The notes under the pieces are model-generated. The model searched no databases and had not been told where the DNA came from. It worked only from the letters and a program-made list of their open reading frames with translations. Made by a program: the position numbers and the translations under genes. A DNA stretch of 64,000 nucleotides from Amyelois transitella (Eukaryota > Arthropoda > Insecta > Lepidoptera > Pyralidae): contig NC_083516.1 in the NCBI RefSeq assembly GCF_032362555.1, positions 5,915,001 through 5,979,000 on the forward strand. Direction: 5' to 3'. Positions within the stretch are counted from its first letter, which is position 1, and the number at the start of each line of letters is the position of its first letter. Of this stretch, positions 48,501 through 60,500 are shown one piece after another.

Positions 48501-51500
48501 GGAACTTTATTTGAATGAGATATTATTACCTTGAGTAGTTCAGTTTCTTATTTCAACTTTTGATCTTTCTTATTTGTTAGTAAGTGGTAATAAATGTCGT
48601 TTGTTGCTTATTGCTTTATCTACCTTAAGTGGAAGCTATGTACTATAAACTTCAACTGCAATAATGGGTTTTTGCTAAAGTTTTATGTTTTGTATTAAAT
48701 ATTAATCTTCACAGTTTTCTCATTTACTCATTCTGTGATGCGAGGCAAGCAAGATCATTGATCGAATGTCTTCTAATGACTTGTAGAAAATTCAACAGAT
48801 TCCAAGCCCACTTTCTATATTGTACAATACATATGGCAGTTTTATAATGTGCTATGAGCATAAATGTGTGTACATTGCATATTTGCATGCTACATACAAT
48901 CTATTGATTGTACTGCAATTTTGTAGAAAAAAAAGAGAGGTAACTTAAATCTACTTTATAAACAATGTTGTGCATTTTTCTATGTCAGATTATGTACTAT
49001 TAAAAATTTGTTAAGTATAATAAAGTATTTACAAACAAACAGATATGTGTGTATGTATATTTAAGGGGTTCATTTACCAGGGCTCTATATTGAACCCCTA
49101 GGGTGATCCGTCATTTGCAGAAAATTGAGTCCCTCTTTCCGGAAATGAATCGGCGTGCACAAACCTATTCCCATTTTCCAGTAATGATTACGTTACTGTT
49201 GTGGAAAATCTCATTACTAGCTGTGATTGACACTTCGTTACCTACCCTCCCCTGTTTAACCACATCATATTTCATTCTGTTTTGGAAATTTTGGGTACTT
49301 ACAGGATGGAGTCAGGAAAAACATTTTCAAATAATTTATGTTGTACAAGCAAACTTTGTACCTACCTAAATATCTTGTTCGGTTTAAAATCACAGGTGTT
49401 GAACGAATCTAAAATTCAAAACAACGTGACTCTTATTTATCTCTAAGATAACCATCTTATGAATCAAGATAAAATTTGAAGAAAAACTATCGTTATCTAC
49501 ACAAAATACCGCATTGGTACCTTCACCGTCATGTCATCAGACTGTTCTGTTTCGCGCCACAAGCCTCGCGCGTTGATTGGACCAGCCGGATGGCGTGATT
49601 AGTACGATGAAATCGGCAAACGACGTTCGTGGAAGCTCGTAGGCTATGCTCGTGTGAAGTCGGGTCTCCACGCTACAGTCGCTGGTGCTGCCCCCTTGAT
49701 AATTGAGCCGGTGACGTAGCATTAGCGTCTCGTGCCGGGCGTCTGGTCTGATGACAATGAAGCACGCATGAGCGACCCACGTCACGAGGTGGGGCGATGT
49801 GATAACCATGAAGGTTCCACCTGAGGGAATAACATCGACCGGTACGATAAAAATATCCAAGTTGCGAATCTAAAAGCGGAAAGAAATTCCTTTAAAATAT
49901 TTTTAATGATTTTTGGCCGGACATATCTGCCGTACAGATGAAGGAAGAAACAGACAAACACCAGTCCGAGGTGGTTGGACGACAAAATAGACACGGTGAC
50001 TGGAAGTGTCGAATCAAATTGAAATAGTCCCGGAAGATAAATGTTCAAAAGTGGACATTATTATGTAACTTATAAATTCTTAAATCGATGAATTAAATCC
50101 ATAATCAGATTAGTATCTCATAACAAAATTACTAACTACTATGTTTATGTTTTCACCTGATTAGTCAATTGTTCGTTATTTTTTTGGATTTATATAAACG
50201 AATTTAATGTGTACTTAGATATCATACTCTTTTGATCATATCGGTTTTACTTTCACCGCTTGCTTAGTAAACTTTCCTATGGAAAGGTGTTTATCAAGAC
50301 TATGTTTTACTGATGCGATTGTAACTACGAAATTGTAAATAAAACCGAACCCAAGTAAATATGTGTATACATATGTGAAATGGAACTTTAGAATAACATA
50401 ACATATAGATAGATAGTTCACCTTTCTCAAATTGACCTTCCCATAGTCGACCGTGAAGATCATGAGAGATTTAGACGTACGTCATACATCACGCCACTTT
50501 GGATGACGTAAACACGAATTTATAATTCCAGATTATTCATTCTACTTTTGCACCAACTTTAAACATATTTTCATTGATTTTTACACGTTATCTAAGTACA
50601 TTATCTACCGGATATTTATTTTTATCTAATGTCATATTTAGACGAAGCATGTTCTATAAGATTGGATAGGGTTAATTTTGGGACATAATCGAAAAGCACA
50701 GCACACGCTTCAACGACTATATTTACTAATTTCTTTTGCTGTGTTTTATGTCGTGGTTTTATTACGCAATAATTTTGTAGTATCATAAAATGATCTAATA
50801 TCGGATTTAATATTATATTCGGAAAAAATCCAAAAAACAAAACTTGTCTTCATCATAAATCATAATCTTAATCCCTCTTCTGTTTCAATTAAAAAAGGTA
50901 AACCAAAAAGCTTAAAACGTAGACCATGAATACCAAGCTGGGGAGTCAACAAATAACCGTGGAGCAAACAATGGGGGCCGAGCAATAAAAGGTATGATTT
51001 ATTAAAGTGTCAAACAAACTTTATGGGGAATGCGTTTATAGATTATTATATTACTTTTAGATAAAGAGAAAAGGTTCCCTGTGACAATTTTGAAATCATG
51101 GATAAAATATTATTTTACTTATAAAGAATCATCTAAGTATACTTTGGTATAAGCTTCGAAGATTTTTGGTTCTAAGTTGATTCCTTTTTACTACCTATGC
51201 CTTTCTATGTATGAATTTTCAAGTTATTTAGTGTTATCAGGCGTTTTCAAGTATTCGCAAACCATCCACACCCATGTTAAGCACATCAAGGTTTATTTGT
51301 AGCCCCATTCCAACTTTTTACACATGATATGTTTTACAGTTCGTGTATATTGTAGGTACTTAGTAGAATGTAGAACCAAATGCACTGATAATAACTTAAA
51401 TATAATTACCTTCATCTGATTATACGTAGTAATCGGATTCTGTCCTCATCATCATCTATTAAGTAAGTACCTATAGCAGTAAATAATAATCGCACTTGTT

Positions 51501-54500
51501 GTATTTTAACGCTACTTACATATATTTATAAAAAACATGTTGAATAATTACAAATGATTTTTAAGAACTAAGTATTATTTAGAGTCGTATAATGGGTATA
51601 ATGCACTGTGGATAGTGGTCTTAGTTAATTTTACATTCTGTCACGTATTTACGGCTGGTCTGTAAAAATTTACTTGTATTAATGATATGATCAAGTCTTG
51701 AACGTGTCACACTCGCTCCGGGTAATAGGATTTACTTATATGAATAAAATGTGTATTTTTTTTTAAATATTATTGCCTGCCGGCCTTCCTCGTGGCCGAT
51801 CCCTTACATAGACACATATTATTAAATCATCCACATCTTATCCACGCGGTGCCATGAATAGGGCAAATAGAAATGCCTGTATTCGGATGAACACGACCAG
51901 AAGACCAAACTTAGTCACAAATGTAAGACGTAGAAATCTTCCGATTTCGATTTTGTTATATTAACCAAAGTTCTTATTGTTCAAACAAGCAGACATAATC
52001 AGATGTCTTGTCGAATTTGCGGCCACGACGTCGGCCAATCAACTCCCCAATTCCCAAGGTCATTTTTTCGTGTAACAAAAAAAGACTGCATGAACATTTA
52101 GCGAACATTGGTGCTCAATACTCACGCTATCTTGAGTCCCAGTTCGAAATACATCTAAAGATTTTTTACAATATAACTTATACGTTAGTAGGTAAGTACT
52201 ATTAATAATTGTATGCTTTGTTGCTATTGAGTAATAATAGGTACCTAAATATTTTCAGCTCTAGCACAACTTCTACATACTTCTTCCTCTTGGCTTTAAT
52301 CTCGGTTGCATCCTCACCACTTTGAAGAGGAGCCCCGGGTAAGCCCTTGACCGTAGATTAGTGAGTCAGATTTTTACACGAAGTGATTCTCGTCCGACCT
52401 CCGCAGTCTTCGGGGAACCTGACCCGCAACCCGTGGTTGCACACCCAGTTGCCTGAATGTGCAGGTTTCCTCACGATGTTTTCCATCACCGTCAATGTAT
52501 CGGTTAGTATTCAAAGTAATGAACATAACTTTGAAAATAGTCATTGGTACATGGTCGCGGTGGGAACCTATGGGATGCCTATTTGCGCAACGCGCGTTTT
52601 AACCGGGTAGCTTACCGATTCGACCATCTACTCTCACTTCTATAAACTTCTAGTTGGAGGAAAACTTTTGTATAAATATATTTCGATGCCTGCTTTTTTA
52701 GTATTCTAAAATTTCAGCAAGTTTTAGCTCGAATTAAGTAAGATAGCCTTATTATACATAAACATGCATTCATAATATTAAATTTGCGGTACCTACTTTT
52801 AATGGTGTAGGCGGTTTCACAGTTATATGTGACGTCAATCAAGCAAAACGTAGATAAATATGTACTAGCAACTTAAATTATTAAATGTTAAACTAGTATT
52901 TTTTTCTCTTGACTTATGAAGTAAAAAATATCTTAACAGTTCTTTTTAGTTACCGAGAAATAACAACTTCCGTCGTGCTTGGTTATAAAAGGAAAATCTA
53001 AATTTAACGCTTAACTAAACGTGTAACGTAGACGTAACGACGTAGATTTGATAGCTTTTTCTAAGAATGACACTTTGCTTAAGCTAAGATAGACTGCAGC
53101 TGTGGCTTGTGTGCAGGCTTCATATAGTTGTCTTTAAAAAGTTTAAACAATAACGCTCGCTTCTAATATTATTTTCAATGACGTCCAGGTTTGATGTACT
53201 ACTCTGTCAAGAAAGTAGCAGGAAAAGATCAATAATACACAAACTGTTTGTTATTCATCCAAATTTATTTTATCACCTTCAAAATATGCTCCTTTAGAAA
53301 CGATACACTTACGCCAACGAATAATCCAATCATCAAAACATTTTTTAAACGCTGTTTCCGGAATTGAGGTCAGTTCTCGTCGCGAATTCTCTTTTATGTC
53401 TTCTACCGATTGAAAACGGGTGCCACGAAGTGGTAATTTGAGTTTAGGAAAAAGAAAAAAGTCGGCTGGAGCCATATCTGGTGAATATGGTGGTTGCTCG
53501 ATGGTATTTGTTGAGTGTTTGGTTAAAAATTCGTTCACAATGATGGCCTTGTGCGAAGGTGCATTATCATGGTGCAAAATCCAAGAATTTTCTTTCCACA
53601 AATCTGGCCTTTTTCGTCGGATTTGCTCTCTTAAACGCCGCATAACACTCAAATAATATTCCTTATTTACCGTTTGACCTTCCGGCAAGAATTCCGAGTG
53701 CACAACACCGCGATAGTCAAAGAAAACAGTCAACATGACTTTGACTTTTGAACGACTTTGGCGTGGTTTTTTCGGTTTCGGTTCAGTTGGAAGGCGCCAC
53801 TCCGAAGCTTGTTGACTAGTTTGCATGTCAAACTCGTAAACCCACGTCTCGTCACCAGTAACAATGCGTTTCATGAATGTTGGGTCGGAATTGACTCGTT
53901 CTAGCATGTCCTCAGCGACTCTCATGCGATTGAGTTTTTGAAAAAAATTCAGGTCTTTTGGGACTAGCCGAGCGGCAACATGTTTCATACCCAAATTATT
54001 AGTTAAAATGGTACGGATCGACTCGTGAGATACAGAAAGTTCGGTGGCTATCTCTCTCAAAGTTGAATGAGGATTTTCAGTCACTATTTCCTTCACTTTT
54101 GCGATGTTAACTTCAGTTGCAGACGTTGATGGCCTACCAGAGCGAGGCAAATCTTCCATCACATCTCGACCGCTTTTGAACGCTTTGTACCACTCATAAG
54201 CACGAGTGTTTGATAAAGTCAATTCACCGTAAGCCTTCTGTAACATTTTCAGTGACTCCGAACACGATATTCCATTGGCAATGCAAAATTTAAGACAATC
54301 TCTTTGTTCGATGTTTTTATCCATTATGAAATTAGCAATACACACTAGATATGATATAACTAAAAATAGCACTGTATTTAATGTAAACAACAGATGCAAC
54401 TCAAACTCCGCGCCAAAATGGAAAACAGTTGTGCCAATCTAACAACGACAAAAAAAAACAAAAATTTGAATTTGGAACCATAAATAAATAATCCATTCCC

Positions 54501-57500
54501 GATACTTTTCTGACTGAATGTATTGGTAAATTTACAACGGTTCAAATCATCAAACTAAAGTGTACTTCACACGGAATTTGCATAAATCTTTTCTTATCAA
54601 ATCACGTCTGAACTGATATGGTAGTTTGACCTATGAACAGGAGGCAATTCACGAACGTTATGTTAAATAAACGTTATGTCTTATCTTCCCTCTTCTGTTA
54701 CTCTGCGGTTGATTTAAAATAAAGGGTGAGAGGGAAGTTAAGACATATTCCTTGTCAACTTTGGTAAATAAGTTGTTCAACCGACTATTCATCTCTTAAA
54801 CATTCTTCGGCAGAATGGATCCCTGCTTTCATGTCGCGAAATCATTAATTGATGTAAAAGTCCTGTCACCCGGTAACAAAAAATTGTATCACCGCAGTGT
54901 TAATCGGTCAAATGGACGTCGGTGATACCACTTTCAGACTCTTACCAAATTATCTATTTGTGCATGTCTTCTGAGACGTAACGGAAACTTCGTAAGATAT
55001 CTGTATCTTACGAAGTTTCCGTTACATTTAAGACAAAACAGCATCAAACAAAATTCTGGCGCTTTATTTCATCGTAATTCTATCCCAAACCAAAATATGA
55101 TAGCTTGTTTCTCTATGTGGTCAGAATATGACAGTTTCATCATTTCAGGATTATTTCTCGCTAATTTATCCCTTCATTTCTTTGCAGGAGTGCTAGGAGA
55201 CGTTAAAAATGAATTTGCAATCGGCGACGACATGGCAGGCCTCCTGCAGACAGTTTTCGTGGTGGCGTACATGGTGTTCGCACCGATCTTCGGATACCTC
55301 GGAGACAGGCATTCCAGACGCGCCATCATGGCATTCGGTGTAGCGCTCTGGAGCATCACAACATTCCTTGGATCATTCATTAAGGTACGTATTACCGGAA
55401 TCGAAATTTTAGCCTTTGGTACCCTTTTTTCAAAGCGTGGGAAGACACCCGCCTGCCCACCCAGCCAGCAACGAAAGGCTGGACGGTTTAAACGGACTCG
55501 AAATTACTAAGAGCACACGATGTTGCCAAGGGATACCTACATAAAGTAGGGTTAGTTATATTCGAATATCATGTGAATTCATGTTTATGTCGATAGGTAT
55601 GATATTGTTTTACCATTTACCAATAATGTATACGTTAACAATTTCCACTTTGAATAGAGTTCGTAGAAAGGTGCTCAGCCAATGTTTTAATAATAAATAT
55701 ATGCTTTGGTTCCCCTTGGACTTTCCAGTTCAAACATTAATGAGTAATTATTAGGTAACAGAGTTGTGGTAGGACCGTTCTAGATTTACTTTAATGTGCG
55801 TTGTCATATTCCAACCTGAGTATTCTGAAATATCTACTTGGTTACTTTTAGCTCTCGCCACAAAAATCCCACTGGGCTTTAAATGTTTCACGTGTCTGTC
55901 TGTGGTATCGTAACCCCCGAACAGATGAACCGATTTTGATTTTGTTTTTTTTTGTTTGTTAAGTGACTTGGTTGAGAGTATTCTTAATGCTCTTATAGTT
56001 GATGGCATTGTGTCCACGATGCCGCCGCCGCTTAACATAGGTATTTTGTCAGGAATCTCTAGTGTCCGACCGAAGGTCTATTTTTGGCCGAAGCCGAAGC
56101 CGAAGCCGATTAATCGGCTATCGCCACAACCTTCGGCCGAAGCCGAAGCCGAAGCCGAAGGTTTATATTCTCTCAGCACTATTGACTGTCTCATATACAA
56201 GTTGATGATATATCATAGAGGTGGTTGGTTTAGAGATAAACTAGCTGTTGCCCGCGACTTCGTCCGCGTAAATTTCGAGTTGAATTTTAATCATACAGTC
56301 AGATACAGACAGACAAAAAATGTAAAAAAAAAATTCTCTATCCGTTTCAGTCAAAATATTAAATGTACAGAAAAAATATTTTTACCGTTTTATTATTATA
56401 TGTAGTATTTTGATTTTCAGTTTTTTTACATAAAATACTCAAACAATACAAAAAAAATATATTTTTAATAATAAGAAATATCTTGTAATTGTTGGGATTC
56501 GAACTTGGACCGCCAACTTCACAGTCTCACGGGCTAACCACTGGACCATCGAAGCCGTTGCGTTGGTGTCGAAATTAAAGTAGACTACATACATATGGTC
56601 ACGTCTTTATCCCTTGCGGGGTAGACAGAGCCAACAGACTTGAAAAGACTGAATGGCCACGTTCAGCTATTTGACTTAATGATAGAATTGAGATTCAAAA
56701 AGCGATAGGTTGCTCGCCCATCGCCTTAAAAAGAATCCCAAGTTTGTAAGCCCATCCCTTAGTCGCGTTTCACTTATATTTATATGTTATAAGTATAATG
56801 CCGTCGTATAATATGTCGTCGTATAAATGACTTTGAATTTTTAATTTCGTAACTTATTTGCAGGCATACTGATGCCTTGAGTTCATTCAAATGTCGATAA
56901 CTTTTTTTTTGTGAACCGATTTTGATGAAACAAACTTTAAATGTTATTCTGAGTTAAAACAAAGCAATTGGTGAAAGTTTGAAGTAAATCGGTTTAGTAC
57001 TTTCGGAGATAATCGTGATCATACATACAGACAGACAGACAAGAAATTAAAAAAAAATATTTTTGCTTTCTATTATTCATTCTAAGTGTCCCTCTATCCA
57101 TTTCAGTCGAAAATACTAAATGTACAGACAAAATATTTTTACTGCTTTATTATATGTATAGATAAAAGTTTGTGATTTACCTACTGGTAAAAAATTATGA
57201 TTTGATTTCTTACAAAAACACTCGTTTAAATACACGTACGGACTTGTTTTGATGCATGCAATCAGCAATGTGATATTTTGACAGTGACTCCCCGCGCCTC
57301 ATGACTTTCGTAACAGTTCGTTCAATCTCGACGGTCGCTCGGACCTTCGGCGAAACCTTCGGCTTCGGCCGGATTTTGGGCCGAAGCCGAATGTTTCGCC
57401 GAAGGTGGATTTTTTGGCCGAAGGTGGCCGAAGCCGAAGCCGAAGCCGAAGCTTCGGTCGGACACTAGGAATCTCAATATGGGTATCAAATAAACGGCGT

Positions 57501-60500
57501 GAGCACCATGAGCATATGAGTATATACCATGATAGACATTATATTATGTATATAGTGGAATTATAGATATACATCATGACAAATTTGGGGCGTTTTATTT
57601 ATTTTTTTTATTTTTGTAGCATTTCGCATGGTTCGCGGTGTTCCGCGGGCTAGTGGGTGTCGGCGAGGCGTCCTATTCGACCATCGCCCCCACCATCATC
57701 AGCGACTTGTTCGTGGGGAACGTGCGCACCAAGATGTTGGCGCTTTTTTACTTCGCCATACCCGTTGGAAGGTGAACAATAGTCTATCCGTAATCCATAC
57801 TGATAAATACTACGAATGTTGGTCTGACACGCTTTTATATTTAGACCGATTTTGATGAACTTTTGTAAAAATACAATCAAAATATGCGAGGTTTTGGCTT
57901 TTTTTTCTGGAAATTCCTACAGGAACGAGAAAATGTAAATTGCAGTTTTACACGGTTGAAAAGATAGTGTAAACTAATAAGGTCCTCAAAAACTGTCTGT
58001 AACATACCTAAATATCTTATTACACTTCTTTACTGGTGGGGTACCAACATTTCCAGTTTGGAGCACTGAATGGAAAATATCCTACTAATATTATAAATGC
58101 GAAAGTTTGTGAGTATGGATGTTTGTTACTCTTTCACGCAAATACTACTGAACCGATTACGATGAAATTTGGTATGTAGGTAGCTGAAGACCCAGAATAA
58201 TATATAGGCTACTTTTTACCCCGGAGTTCCCGCGGGATTGATAGGGTTTCCATGCGGACGAAGTCGCGGGCGACTTCTAGTTTTTCTATAAAAATCAAAT
58301 TTAATTTATTAATATTAAGTCCACCTGTTGTACATTTTATATGCATAAAGTTTAAATAAATAAAATTTACTCTACGCTAAACATAAAAGCAGTTGCTGAA
58401 CCTACACATATTTCGAATGAGAACTTCATTAGGGCTTTTTAAGATAAATGAAAATATAATTTACGTGCGTGGTGGTGTACTCGTATACATATATTTGCGA
58501 AACATATGGAATAATATATGACGGTTCATGTCATGACGCACTTTCTGTTATTGTTAACTAATACTACAACAAGTAATATAATAATATTATAGGTATTTTT
58601 ACATGTTTCTTAATTATCATACTATCCTTCTGTTAGATAAAATACACTTTTGTTTACTTTACAGGCTTTCTACAGGTGTATAGGTACTATAATTTTTTCT
58701 GGTTTATATGATACATATAACTCTGGGGGTTTTCAAATATAACTGGGGTTCGGTTTTCTTTTTGGAAACCAAATACGCAATAACTACAGCAGGGTGTTTT
58801 TATCCTATTCATACGCACAATATTCATTTTTACTGGGCTTCAAAAACAATAAATAAAATTTGAACTAACAACAATTCCAAGATTCAATATTTGTATTAGC
58901 TACCTACTTAGACATGACGATTCTCTCCTTTTTTATTCCACATTCCTGACACGATGCTTCCCACCGGGTTCCCATGCCGGTATAGTGTAAATTAACCACA
59001 AATGAATCTCAAGTGGTCAGATCAAATAAATTGTATAAAGTGCGAAGCCAGTGTTGACTGCGCCTACGGGTGACAAAAAAAGAAAAGCAATGAATACTAG
59101 AAAGGCAAACTGTCAACCCGTTTTATTTGGACATATAGTCATATGAATCGAAAGATAATTGCAACTGCTCAATATGGAAAAAATAGTTGACCTATTAGAT
59201 CAACTATGTAGTGAAAATTTTGGTAGAACCTGATGTTTTGTATGAAGGAAGGTTTAATTAACAGAAGCTATTCAGTAAGTTTTAACAGAATTAGGATAAA
59301 TTTAGTCAAACATTCCGATGGTATTTCTTGAATACAATGAGAGTTATGAATGTGGATGAAGCGAAAGAAGTATGTAGGAATCGTGGGCAAACGGAAAGAT
59401 GTACGTCTTAACCTACCTTTCCTGAAAAGAGGCGTGATTTAATGTAGGTATGTCTGCCCTTAAAAGGAGGTGATGGTAACTTGAGTTCTTTTTCTTTCCA
59501 GTGGAATGGGTTACATAGTTGGGTCGCTTGCTGGTGCGGCGGCCGGCAATTGGCGCTGGGGTCTCCGGGTGACCCCGTTCCTGGGGTCAGTGGCCGTGGC
59601 TCTCATATTGTGGGTAATGGAGGACCCTGAGCGCGGGCAGGCTGAGGAGAGCCAGATCAAGCCCACTTCGTACGGAGATGACTTGCGATCTTTAGTTAGA
59701 AAGTGAGTGTTTTATTTTATTTTATACTGGACAAATCACGCAGGTAAAGCTAGCTAGAGTAAGTTTGAGAATGTGATATGGTAAAAGTCATAATCTGGCC
59801 GGAGATTGAACCCGAGATTAAATACTTAATGCCAAATTTGTGATTTTTGTGTCTTAATTTGTTATTCTTTCACGCCAAATCTACAATGAAAACGCCTAAT
59901 AACGAACCCACAATGCACAGTTATTTATGACGCAGAAACTCAATGTAGTAGATGTAAATTTTAAATCAATGTAGGTACAAATATTTATTCACAATGGCAA
60001 TCTTTTGAATATTCTAACCATTAGATAATTTACTACTAGACCGTAAATAATACATTGAAACTGTGTAGAGCCGGGATATATACTAATGGACGCGATGTGC
60101 CCCAATTTGAACGGCTTCGTTAACTCGGCTCATGCCACATTCTTCCGAAATATTGATTAGAAGCTTACTTTTCACTTTCACAAGAAATTTGTAAATGTTT
60201 GATGAGTGTTTCACTTTTCTCATTGTATGACCGCGTGTGGTATGTCAAAACATTCGGAAGGACATTGACATTCGAGTACATCACTTTTGATACTCTCGCT
60301 CATTTTCAAGTGTAACTGGGATCTTTTCCGATATTGATTGCGATCGGCTTTCCGAATCTTTAATGAATGTTTCCTGAGATACCAACGAACTCGATTCATT
60401 TCCATGTCTATGGCAGTATATTAAATTTCTTTTTTTTTTAATTTCCAGTCGTTCGTTCATGATGTCTACCCTGGCGTTTACGTGCGTGGCGTTCGTGACC

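Larger units (their letters stand above)
56060..57467. mobile_element. non-autonomous hAT-like element with GCCGAA-hexamer subterminal arrays
   Basis: Starts tagtgtccgaccgaag and ends in its 16-nt exact reverse complement. Both sides carry the same 8-bp duplication ggaatctc (56052-56059 and 57468-57475). TAGTG ends and an 8-bp duplication fit the hAT superfamily. Just inside both ends are arrays of the hexamer gccgaa (56078-56160 and 57350-57456), partly in inverted order. The middle is filled by minus-strand SINE material and RTE-like pieces, and no transposase is present. Lies in spinster intron 2. Confidence 0.88.

Noticed and set aside
54325..54399. 25-residue extension at the N-terminus of the mariner transposase
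   Set aside because: Its first codon is not needed, its residues do not resemble any transposase N-terminus, and MDKNIEQRD is the usual kind of start.
55956..56405. 149-codon frame with KPKPKP and EAEAEA repeats
   Set aside because: It is a translation of the GCCGAA hexamer arrays of the hAT-like element.
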